Below are positions 14,020 to 21,069 of a stretch of 21,069 bases of DNA, piece after piece. Position numbers and translations under genes: made by a program. The stretch comes from an uncultured Bacilli bacterium. GTDB lineage: Bacteria > Bacillota_I > Bacilli_A > RF39 > UBA660. A model generated the notes under the pieces. That model saw only the letters and a program-made list of their open reading frames with translations, made no database searches and was not told where the DNA came from. The stretch is from positions 1 to 21,069 of the forward strand of contig CANQOE010000002.1 in assembly GCA_947625315.1 (NCBI GenBank). Reading direction: 5' to 3'. Position 1 is the first letter of the stretch; each line of letters begins with the position of its first letter.

Positions 14020-15908
14020 TGATTTATTTTGCTTTAAGCTTTGCCATTATTTTTATGGTAATTGCTCATTATTTTAAAGTTTATAGACTTAAACAATTTA
14101 TTGAAATTTATGAAAAACCTGACACTTCAAGATTACTTCAAGCCTTATCATTAAGTTATGTTATTAACTTTTTTGTTCCATTTAGACTTGGAGATTTTTT
14201 CCGTGCTTGGTGGGCTGGAAGAAAAATGAAAAACGGGATTATTTTTTCTTTAGCAACAGTTGTTGTTGATAGAATTTTAGATGTTATAGTTGTAGGTCTT
14301 ATTTTCATATTCTTTTATCTTCTAGGTTTCAGAACAAGTATGATTGAGAGTTCAATTTCTTTTTATATAGTAGGTGGCTCAATTTTAGTAATTTTATTAT
14401 TTCTAGGAATAAAATTCAGTAGATATATAAAAATATCAGTTATGAAGATAGCTAGAATTTTTAATTCTAATATTGAACTTAGAATTTTAAAATTTTCTTG
14501 GTATCTTATTAATACTTTTAAAGATTTAATAACCAAACTTAAAAAGAGTAAATTATTAATTAATACAATTGTTATGTGGTTTTTTTATCTAGCATCTTAT
14601 TGCTTGTTTGCAGTTGCTATGAGATACTCTGGAAGTAATGTTCGATTGGTTGATATTTTCACTTTATTATTTTCTAAAAATAGTTTTGATTTATCTACTT
14701 CTATGATATCACTTAATAATATTTATATGTTAGTTTATTTATTAACCCCTTTAGTTATACTATTAATTTTATCTTTGTTTAAGACTAAAGAAAGAAGTAA
14801 AAATTATGTTAAAAATAAATATTTAGAATTATTGCCTCAATTGAATTCTTCTGATAAATTAGTTTTTTTAGAAGGTTACTTCAGTGCTAAATCAAGAGAA
14901 TATTTTAATAATTATCTTATGTTAAATCGTGATATTTCAATTATTCAAGATTTTTCAGCAGGTAGTAATGCAACAACTATGCTTTGCACGTATGATAATA
15001 AAATGTTCTTTCGTAAATATAGTTTTGGAAAAGATTCTTCAAAATTATATGAGCAAGTTAAATGGTTGAAAGCCCATCAAAAAGATATACCTTTAACTAA
15101 AGTTTTAAATATCAAAAGGGGAGATGGGTATTGTTCTTATGATATGCCTTATTTCTATAATGCTATTAACTGTTTCAATTATGTTCATTCAATGCCAATT
15201 AATAACTGTTGGCCAGTTTTAGAAAAAGCACTTGATACAATACGAGAAAACTTACATACAAAAAATTTAAGAGAGGCTGATAGTAAAAAAATAGATGAAT
15301 ATATTGAAAGTAAAGTTATTAGTAATTTAAAGAAAATTGAAAATGGTAATTATATTAAACCTTTATTAAAATATGATTATTTGATTATTAATGGAAAGAA
15401 GTATCATAATTTAAAATATTTTATGAAGTTTTTAGATAAAGAATATTTAAAAGAATTATTTATAAATGATACATATTCTGATATTCATGGAGATTTTACA
15501 ATTGAAAATATTATTTGTTTTAGCAATAGTGATGATTTTTATATAATAGACCCCAATACTGGTAACATTCATGATTCTCCAAATCTTGATTATGCTAAGT
15601 TATTGCAATCTTTACATGGTGGATATGAATTCTTAATGAATACTAAGAGTGTTTCTGTATCTTTAGATAATATTAATTATTTGTTTACAAAATCAGTAGT
15701 TTATGATGAACTTTATAATAAATATCATAAATATTTATGTGATAAGTTTCCTAAAATAAAAGTTAAGAGTATTTATTTTCATGAGATTATTCATTGGTTA
15801 AGATTATTACCATACAAAATAGAAAAAAATGGAGAGAGACAAGTTTTATTTTATGCAGGGCTTATTATAGTTTTAAATGATGTAATAGAAATGTTTGGTG
15901 ATGAATAA
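14019..15908 (+). CDS. Fusion of LPG-synthase-type membrane domain (UPF0104) and APH-like kinase domain
   Basis: The 629-residue protein starts with about 260 residues of membrane helices carrying FFVPFRLGDFFRAWWAG, the P-x-R-x-G-[DE]-x-x-R motif of the LPG_synthase_TM/UPF0104 family, and a helix-rich stretch ending LLTPLVILLILSLF. Residues about 270-629 form a soluble domain like aminoglycoside/choline kinases: HGDFTIENII with His490, Asp492 (expected catalytic base) and Asn497, then IIDPN with Asp511 for metal. It overlaps both neighbours by one base (TAATG both times). A plausible reading is that the kinase phosphorylates the small molecule that the nucleotidyltransferase then activates, while the membrane domain handles or exposes it; this is inference. 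I do not recall this fusion as a characterised enzyme. Confidence 0.72.
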   Translation: MIYFALSFAIIFMVIAHYFKVYRLKQFIEIYEKPDTSRLLQALSLSYVINFFVPFRLGDFFRAWWAGRKMKNGIIFSLATVVVDRILDVIVVGLIFIFFYLLGFRTSMIESSISFYIVGGSILVILLFLGIKFSRYIKISVMKIARIFNSNIELRILKFSWYLINTFKDLITKLKKSKLLINTIVMWFFYLASYCLFAVAMRYSGSNVRLVDIFTLLFSKNSFDLSTSMISLNNIYMLVYLLTPLVILLILSLFKTKERSKNYVKNKYLELLPQLNSSDKLVFLEGYFSAKSREYFNNYLMLNRDISIIQDFSAGSNATTMLCTYDNKMFFRKYSFGKDSSKLYEQVKWLKAHQKDIPLTKVLNIKRGDGYCSYDMPYFYNAINCFNYVHSMPINNCWPVLEKALDTIRENLHTKNLREADSKKIDEYIESKVISNLKKIENGNYIKPLLKYDYLIINGKKYHNLKYFMKFLDKEYLKELFINDTYSDIHGDFTIENIICFSNSDDFYIIDPNTGNIHDSPNLDYAKLLQSLHGGYEFLMNTKSVSVSLDNINYLFTKSVVYDELYNKYHKYLCDKFPKIKVKSIYFHEIIHWLRLLPYKIEKNGERQVLFYAGLIIVLNDVIEMFGDE

Positions 15909-16486
15909 TGAAAAAATTGGCTATGATTGATTTAGATGGAACGTTATTTGATACTAATGAAGTAAATTATTTTGCTTATAAGATGGCTTTAAATGAAAAA
16001 GGTTTTAGTCTAGATTATGAATATTATAAAAAAGAATGTAATGGGAGATATTATAAGGAATTCTTACCTAGTATAGTTAATAATGATGAAGAAATAATGG
16101 AATATGTTCATAAAAGAAAAAAAGAATTATATGAAAAATTTTTGGATAAGGCTATTCCTAATGAACATTTATTTAATATTTTAGAAGGCATTAAAGTTAA
16201 TTATTATTTAGCTTTGGTTACAACGGCATCTAAAAAAAATACCTATGATATTTTAAAGTATTTTAATAAAGTAGAGTTATTTGATTTAATTTTAACTCAT
16301 GATGATATAAAAAATTCTAAACCTAATCCTGAAGGTTTTATAAAAACTTTAGAACATTTTAAGGTAGAAGCAAAAGATGCAATTGTTTTTGAAGATTCTG
16401 AAGTTGGAATTGAAGCTGCTGAAAAGATAGGTGCTAGCATTTTCAAAGTTGAAAAGATAGCATTTGATGATAAACAAACATATTAG
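15908..16486 (+). CDS. HAD-superfamily phosphatase (subfamily IA, beta-phosphoglucomutase-like)
   Basis: The 192-residue protein shows all four HAD motifs: MIDLDGTLFDT with nucleophile Asp8 and Asp10, VTTAS for motif II, SKPNPEGF for the motif III lysine, and FEDSEVGIEAA for motif IV. A small helical cap lies between motifs I and II. It starts on the stop of the kinase fusion (TAATG), which ties it to the same pathway, probably removing a phosphate from a sugar or polyol intermediate. A mutase role cannot be excluded. The next 78 bases up to 16564 hold only the ribosome binding site of the following gene and a very short inverted repeat around GTGGGAC. Confidence 0.82.
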   Translation: MKKLAMIDLDGTLFDTNEVNYFAYKMALNEKGFSLDYEYYKKECNGRYYKEFLPSIVNNDEEIMEYVHKRKKELYEKFLDKAIPNEHLFNILEGIKVNYYLALVTTASKKNTYDILKYFNKVELFDLILTHDDIKNSKPNPEGFIKTLEHFKVEAKDAIVFEDSEVGIEAAEKIGASIFKVEKIAFDDKQTY

Positions 16487-16564
16487 TTATTTTTATATGA
16501 TTTAAAAGTGGGACTTTATAAAAAATCACAAATTATAAGTTATTACTTAGAGAGGTGAAAAATT

Positions 16565-18088
16565 ATGAGTTTGGTGTCTTTAATATTTGCCTTATTTTGC
16601 GTTATTGTTTTAGCAATTTATTTTATTGTACCTAAAAAGTTTCAATGGATTGTTTTACTTCTTTCGAGTGTTTTCTTTTTGTTTTATAAAAATTTAACTT
16701 TAGGAACAATTCTTCAAGCAATTATTATTTTACTTTCTGCTTATATCTTTGGAATTTTAATTGATAAAAATAATGATGTAAAAAAAAGAAAAAGATATTT
16801 AATAATTGGTATATTATTTATATTAGGTGTTTTAATTTATTTAAAATATACAAATTTATTCTTTGTTACTTGTAATAATTTTTTTAATCTTTTCAATATT
16901 GATTTTAATTTTGAATTAGTTACTAGAAATTCATTAGTAGGTTTAAGTTATTATTCTTTAATTATGATTGGCTATTTAGTTGATATTTATAGAGGAGGAT
17001 GTAGGGCTCAGAAAAATATATTTAAATGTGCTTTATTCATGGCATATTTTCCAATTTTAACTTCAGGTCCTTTTATTAAATATGATGATGTAAAAGATGA
17101 TTTATATAAAGGTCATAATTTTGATTATAATAGAATGGTAAGAGGACTTTTAAGAACCTTAATTGGGGTTTTTAAAATATTGGTTATTTCAGAAAGAATA
17201 GCAAGTTTTGTAAATACTGTTTATGGAAATTTAAGTAGTTTTTCAGGATTATATATATTTTTAGCTGCTTTATTATTTACTATACAACTATATACAAACT
17301 TTTCAGGTTCAATTGATGTTATTATGGGATTATCAGAAGTAATGGGAATAAAATTACCTGAGAATTTTAATACTCCATTTTTTTCTAAAACAATAACTGA
17401 ACTTTGGAGAAGATGGCATATAACACTTGGATTATGGCTTAAAAATTATATTTTTTATCCTTTATTAAAATCAGATTTTATGCAAAGTCTAAATAAAAAA
17501 TGCAAAGATAAATTTGGTAAAAAAATTGGTAAAAAAATACCTTTATATTTATCAATGTTTATAATGTGGATTATAATAGGTGCTTGGCATAATGGAGCAT
17601 ATACTTTTATAATCGGCTCTGGATTATTACAATTTATAATTATGGTATTAGAAGATACATTAGAACCAGTTGCAATTAAAGTTACTAGTAAACTTGGAAT
17701 TAATAGGAATTCTATCCCATATAAAATATATCAAATATTAAGAACATATTTATTATTTTCTTTTACAATGATTTTCTTTAGAGCAACAAGTGTTTCTAAT
17801 GCTATTGAAATAATTAAAAGTATTTTTATAAATCATAACACTACGAAAGTAATTTTTGATTTAGGAACTCATATTGGAAAAGTTGAATTTTTAACCTTTA
17901 TATTAGCAATTATTTCATTATTTATAATTGAATTTATGAATAGAAAAGAAGATATTAGAGATAGAATTCTTAAACATAATATTATTATAAGATGGTTAAT
18001 AATATATATATTAATTTTTTCAATAATTATTTTTGGATGTTATGGACCAGGTTATAATCCAGCAACATTTATTTATAGAAGTTTTTAA
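16565..18088 (+). CDS. MBOAT-family membrane O-acyltransferase (AlgI/DltB-like)
   Basis: The 507-residue protein has about eleven membrane helices. It carries ITELWRRWHITLGLWLKNYI with His285 and GAWHNGAYTF with His342, the two conserved histidines of MBOAT proteins; the second is the presumed catalytic one, and the positions compare well with DltB. MBOAT partners of glycan loci move an acyl group from the cytoplasmic side toward a surface polymer. No SGNH/AlgJ-like or DltD-like partner follows; the gene is the last one on this strand before the convergent terminator. The start has GAGAGGTG about 8 nt upstream of ATG 16565. It is the third acyltransferase of the locus, so heavy acylation of the product is likely. 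Confidence 0.9.
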   Translation: MSLVSLIFALFCVIVLAIYFIVPKKFQWIVLLLSSVFFLFYKNLTLGTILQAIIILLSAYIFGILIDKNNDVKKRKRYLIIGILFILGVLIYLKYTNLFFVTCNNFFNLFNIDFNFELVTRNSLVGLSYYSLIMIGYLVDIYRGGCRAQKNIFKCALFMAYFPILTSGPFIKYDDVKDDLYKGHNFDYNRMVRGLLRTLIGVFKILVISERIASFVNTVYGNLSSFSGLYIFLAALLFTIQLYTNFSGSIDVIMGLSEVMGIKLPENFNTPFFSKTITELWRRWHITLGLWLKNYIFYPLLKSDFMQSLNKKCKDKFGKKIGKKIPLYLSMFIMWIIIGAWHNGAYTFIIGSGLLQFIIMVLEDTLEPVAIKVTSKLGINRNSIPYKIYQILRTYLLFSFTMIFFRATSVSNAIEIIKSIFINHNTTKVIFDLGTHIGKVEFLTFILAIISLFIIEFMNRKEDIRDRILKHNIIIRWLIIYILIFSIIIFGCYGPGYNPATFIYRSF

Positions 18089-18116
18089 AGATATTTGAAA
18101 TAGAATTTTATTATAT

Positions 18117-18161
18117 AAAAAAAACGATTTAGAAATATTAAATTACTAATTCGTTTTTTTT
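18117..18161. terminator. Bidirectional intrinsic terminator at the end of the polysaccharide locus
   Basis: AAAAAAAACGA-T-TTAG (18117-18132) pairs with CTAA-T-TCGTTTTTTTT (18146-18161) with one T-T mismatch around an AT-rich loop. A-run on one side and T-run on the other let it work in both directions, between the MBOAT gene and the convergent gene, whose last codons it overlaps. Confidence 0.8.
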
Positions 18162-19549
18162 AATTTTTTAACTTTATATCCTTTACTTTCTAATTCGTTA
18201 AGATAAGTATCATTATCTATTTCTTCAAAGTAATCTCTAGGTAGTAATTCTACTAATCTAGTAACGTTTTCAATATCATCATCAGTTATATTTCCATTAT
18301 CATTATATATTTTTTTAAATATTTGTCCAATTAAATATTTTAATTCATTAAAAACATCTTTATTTATATATTTATATAAGATATTAGCATTAGAAGTAAT
18401 TCTAGCTTCTTTAATTATTTCTTTATATTGTTGATAGAAAGGTTCAATTAAAGGAATTAAGTCTCTATAGAATGCTTTCATTTTTATATCAAAAGAATTA
18501 GCATCATCATATATAGATCCTCCTAATTGGTGAAATATCTCTGTAATATCTAAAGAACTTCGTTCATTTAAAACTTCTTCAAATATTAATTCTTTTTCAT
18601 TAGCAGTATGAACTATTTTATCAATACAATTAATAGCTTCAATTCCAAGTTTTTCTATATAACCAGATTTATTATCGTTTTCTAATAAGATAGGTATTTC
18701 TGTTGTTAAAACATGATTTAATTCATGAATTAAAAATTCGTCATTCATTAAAAGATAGGGAAGGGCTATAATAGGAGGATCATCATAAGTAGTACTTGCA
18801 AATGGAATATCTTGAAGATTAAAATTAGGAATACATGTTGTTGTTGAACCAATTATTCTTTGAAGAATTTCTAAATTATGATTAGTTTTTTTCTTTTTCT
18901 TTTGTTTTTTATTTTGATAATTTTTATTAATAACAGCAACATCAAGGTATTTTTGATAACCAATGTTTTTTTCAATTAATTCGTCCATATAATTAATTGC
19001 TTTTAAAATATTAGCTGCTATTTTTTTAGATACAGTATCACTTTTAAAAACCTTTTTTACAAATTCTTTCTGTTTTTCATCACTTAAATTGAAAAAATTA
19101 TATAAAGGAATTATCTCATAATAATAATGAAACATATTAGTATCTCCAAAAATAGCAGTTAAAATATCATCAATTAACTCGCCATTTTGGTTATAAACAT
19201 TAGACATCTTATTTAAATAAATACCTAAATTTCCTTTTTTTACAAAAATGTCTCCAAGTACTCCATCGTTGATTTCTTTAATTTTGGAAATGCCTAAAAG
19301 AGATATAATTTGATATGTTATATCCACTTCTTCATCATATCTTTTATCTCTTATAATTGGTAATAATTTATAAAAATCTGATGGAATAAAACAATAATAA
19401 TTAGTGCTATTTATTAACTCATTTATTTTATAAGAATATTTTTCTCCATAATAAATTGTAAAGGCTCGAATTAATTTATCTTTATTGTCTAGTATTCTAT
19501 TAAAATATCTAGAATTAAAATCATTTAGGTATTTATCATAGTTAAGCAT
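18146..19549 (-). CDS. Uncharacterised HExxH protein (putative zinc metallopeptidase)
   Basis: I do not recognise the family. The 467-residue protein has no signal peptide or membrane helix, is rich in Asn, Asp and Lys, and has a lysine-only patch (QKKKKKT) near residue 217. The only functional motif is LIHELNHVLTTE with His275-Glu276-x-x-His279, a zincin-type HExxH, followed by several acidic segments, including EEVLNE some 45-50 residues on, that could supply a third ligand. A cytoplasmic metallopeptidase is therefore possible but unproven. The ATG has GAGGATT upstream and lies two bases after the stop of the P-loop kinase gene, so they are an operon. The link to the polysaccharide locus is only convergent adjacency. 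Confidence 0.6.
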   Translation of the reverse strand: MLNYDKYLNDFNSRYFNRILDNKDKLIRAFTIYYGEKYSYKINELINSTNYYCFIPSDFYKLLPIIRDKRYDEEVDITYQIISLLGISKIKEINDGVLGDIFVKKGNLGIYLNKMSNVYNQNGELIDDILTAIFGDTNMFHYYYEIIPLYNFFNLSDEKQKEFVKKVFKSDTVSKKIAANILKAINYMDELIEKNIGYQKYLDVAVINKNYQNKKQKKKKKTNHNLEILQRIIGSTTTCIPNFNLQDIPFASTTYDDPPIIALPYLLMNDEFLIHELNHVLTTEIPILLENDNKSGYIEKLGIEAINCIDKIVHTANEKELIFEEVLNERSSLDITEIFHQLGGSIYDDANSFDIKMKAFYRDLIPLIEPFYQQYKEIIKEARITSNANILYKYINKDVFNELKYLIGQIFKKIYNDNGNITDDDIENVTRLVELLPRDYFEEIDNDTYLNELESKGYKVKKLKKTN

Positions 19550-19551
19550 TT

Positions 19552-20046
19552 TTAATCCTCTTTTAATTTTTCACTAAATTCTTTCGCTTTTTTTTCTAAA
19601 TCTTCTAAAGTAGTATTTTGAATATAAAAATCATATTCATAATTTTCAACATTTGCATCTGAATAATTTGAAGTTATGTTTTCTAATCCTTCACGTTTTA
19701 CTAAAAGAGCTTTTCCTTTAAATGTTTTAACAGCTCTTTCAATTTCTTCAGGTTCTCTTATATGAATGAATAATATTTCATCTTCAGACTTTTTAAATTT
19801 TTTAACAGTTTCTTTGATGCTATTAAAACTCATATCATTATATTCCGTTGTTAACTTTTTTAAATCACTTAAAAATTTTCTATCTTTTTCTTCTTTACTT
19901 CCGTCCCAACCAACTATTTTAGCTATTTCTTTAACTTTATCAACAGATGAAAAATTCATAACTTTAGAATATTTAGAAACAAATTCAACAAAGGTATCTT
20001 TACCACTTCCACCTGTACCATTTATAATAATTATATTTTTTTTCAT
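19552..20046 (-). CDS. P-loop nucleotide (dNMP-like) kinase family protein
   Basis: From ATG 20046 the protein has 164 residues and opens KKNIIIINGTGGSGKDTFVEF, a Walker A motif (GTGGSGKDT, 10-18) of the kind found in deoxynucleoside-monophosphate and adenylate kinases. IHIREPEEIERA resembles the REP segment of such enzymes. It is cytoplasmic and should phosphorylate a nucleotide or similar small molecule; the substrate cannot be fixed. A TTG 12 bases upstream would overlap the ribosome binding site GGAGGAG, which sits correctly for ATG 20046, so the shorter form is chosen. It is translationally coupled to the HExxH gene downstream. Confidence 0.72.
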   Translation of the reverse strand: MKKNIIIINGTGGSGKDTFVEFVSKYSKVMNFSSVDKVKEIAKIVGWDGSKEEKDRKFLSDLKKLTTEYNDMSFNSIKETVKKFKKSEDEILFIHIREPEEIERAVKTFKGKALLVKREGLENITSNYSDANVENYEYDFYIQNTTLEDLEKKAKEFSEKLKED

Positions 20047-20068
20047 AATCTCCTCCAAACTTAATATT

Positions 20069-20077
20069 AGTATATCA
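20069..20077 (-). promoter_or_regulatory. Extended -10 promoter for the kinase/HExxH operon
   Basis: On the - strand the sequence reads TGATATACT: a TG-N extended -10 followed by TATACT, about 23 nt before the ribosome binding site, with a predicted start near 20062. No good -35 hexamer is visible 17 nt upstream, as is common for extended -10 promoters. Confidence 0.45.
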
Positions 20078-20096
20078 TAATTTTAAATGTTAGATT

Positions 20097-20124
20097 AAAA
20101 AAAGACATTTTTTAACGTCTTTTA
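20097..20124 (-). terminator. Intrinsic terminator of the metallophosphoesterase gene
   Basis: On the - strand AAAAGACGTT pairs with AATGTCTTTT around AAAA (one G-T pair), followed by further Ts. The stem overlaps the stop codon region of the metallophosphoesterase gene and precedes the kinase promoter, so the two genes are separate transcripts. Confidence 0.75.
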
Positions 20125-20993
20125 ATTTCTGTAAATCGATAAACCGTATCATCTGGAATATCGCTGTTAAGGATTGAATATTCCATTTTTTCTCTATCAA
20201 ATTTAACTAATACTTCTTCTAAATCATAGGCACTTTCTTTTTCTGTTAAAATAACATAAGATGCTGTATCAATAGGGTCATCTCTATAACCAAGTCCTAA
20301 GGCTCTTATTGAATAAAAACTAGTTGTATCATTTGGTTCATAGATTTTAAAATGAATATGTCCTTGAATAATTGCATCAAAGAAATCAACTCTTTTGCCT
20401 CTAAATAAAGGGTCATCTTTTGCTGATAAATAACCTCTTATAAAAGGACTATCTTGTCCGAATTTTTGAATCATTTGAGCAATTTCATCTTGCTGTTCTT
20501 TACTGTTAGTGTACATAAATTGTTGATGAGGATTAGGAAAATTTTTTCTAACTGCTTCTTGATAAGTCCAAACATTTTTCTTAATAAAATCAAATCTTAC
20601 ATCATTAGCAAAATGACATAAAGCCAACTTTTTACCACCAATTAAAAGTTCAATTGAGCGAGGGAAAAGGGATATTAATCCTTTTTGATGTTCATTTAGT
20701 TTAGATAGAGTCCAAGTTTGGCTTCTTCCTTTTAAAGTATTAAAATATAACCTGAAAGGTTCAATTCCAAGTCGTACATATTCTTCTGAATTTCCTGCAA
20801 TTGAAATAACCCCTTTTTCTTCTAATAGATTCATAACTTCATGAGGATTAGGACCAATTGTTATATTATCTCCAAGAGAATAAATTTCAGTAATTCCACG
20901 TCTTTCTATATCTGCAAGAGCCGCTTCAAGTGGTTCTAAAAGAGCATGAGTATCTGCAAATATAGCAATTTTTCTTTGTTTTTTATCTTCCAT
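20112..20993 (-). CDS. Metallophosphoesterase (calcineurin-like) family protein
   Basis: The 293-residue protein has the binuclear-metal motifs in order: ADTH (Asp14, His16), LGDN (Asp42), GNSEEY (Asn68), CHF, and GHIH near residue 216. The classical GNH[ED] block is GNSE here, so the usual catalytic His is a Ser, similar to the GNCD form of YfcE-type phosphodiesterases. It should hydrolyse a phosphomono- or diester; substrate unknown. The start has AGAGG about 6 nt upstream of the ATG at 20993. The 76 bases to the window's end are almost pure A/T and could hold its promoter, but I see no convincing hexamer pair. Codon use is slightly less AT-rich near the N-terminus than in the polysaccharide genes, consistent with a stable chromosomal gene. 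Confidence 0.85.
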   Translation of the reverse strand: MEDKKQRKIAIFADTHALLEPLEAALADIERRGITEIYSLGDNITIGPNPHEVMNLLEEKGVISIAGNSEEYVRLGIEPFRLYFNTLKGRSQTWTLSKLNEHQKGLISLFPRSIELLIGGKKLALCHFANDVRFDFIKKNVWTYQEAVRKNFPNPHQQFMYTNSKEQQDEIAQMIQKFGQDSPFIRGYLSAKDDPLFRGKRVDFFDAIIQGHIHFKIYEPNDTTSFYSIRALGLGYRDDPIDTASYVILTEKESAYDLEEVLVKFDREKMEYSILNSDIPDDTVYRFTEIKRR

Positions 20994-21069
20994 AATTACC
21001 TCTTTATAAATAATTCTATATTTATTTTAACATAAAATAATTTATTTTTTATATTTATTATTATAATTT

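Noticed and set aside
19766..20080. Plus-strand open frame opposite the P-loop kinase.
   Set aside because: The minus strand carries a clear Walker A protein with ribosome binding site, promoter and terminator.
20784..20799. Loss of catalytic His in the metallophosphoesterase (GNSE instead of GNHE) as a sign of inactivation.
   Set aside because: All other metal ligands are present and related phosphodiesterases such as YfcE have a non-His residue at this place.

Overview
The window is very AT-rich, roughly three quarters A+T by eye. It uses TGG for Trp and TGA as a stop, has strong AGGAGG-type ribosome binding sites, and is packed with polytopic membrane proteins. This fits a low-GC Gram-positive (Bacillota), perhaps an uncultured gut Bacilli/RF39-type or Clostridia lineage. 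I cannot fix the genus. There are no rRNA or tRNA genes, CRISPR arrays, transposases or phage genes.

Bases 2-18088 (+ strand) are the distal part of a cell-surface polysaccharide locus. In order: the end of a polysaccharide pyruvyl transferase, a MenD-like ThDP enzyme, a Wzx flippase, a membrane acyltransferase, a 3-hydroxyacyl-CoA dehydrogenase, a thiolase, a short-chain dehydrogenase, a GtrC-like/GtrA fusion with its GtrB-like partner, a second membrane acyltransferase, a sugar-type nucleotidyltransferase, a membrane-domain/kinase fusion, a HAD phosphatase and an MBOAT acyltransferase. The simplest reading is a repeat unit exported by Wzx and decorated with pyruvate ketals, acyl groups (possibly 3-hydroxyacyl, made by the thiolase and dehydrogenases), a lipid-linked side-branch sugar (Gtr system) and an NDP-activated small moiety. 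The initiating transferase, Wzy and most backbone glycosyltransferases are not here and probably lie to the left.

The most unusual content is three copies of a 32-nt element: GTTAAC, 5 nt, GTCAAC, then a run of exactly eight G and CTTA. Each sits in a short leader in front of a decoration gene (SDR, GtrC/GtrA fusion, second acyltransferase). Each is followed by a terminator-like hairpin, and each is crossed by a short ORF with a plausible Shine-Dalgarno sequence. In all three, gain or loss of one G puts a stop codon before the hairpin, whereas eight G keeps the ORF open through it. I propose a family of leader attenuators that may be phase-variable through the G tract and coupled to leader translation. 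A specialised antitermination site (NusG-paralogue type) is the main alternative.

Copies 1 and 2 of the leader lie in a decayed duplication. The 3' end of the thiolase, the promoter and the leader (7199-7701) recur at 8649-9123, preceded at 8599-8648 by a scrap of the 5' end of the GtrC/GtrA gene. The SDR sits between the copies, as a single-crossover (Campbell-type) integration would leave it.

A bidirectional terminator near 18.1 kb ends the locus. Bases 18146-20993 (- strand) look like unrelated chromosomal genes: an HExxH protein, a P-loop nucleotide kinase-like protein and a metallophosphoesterase.
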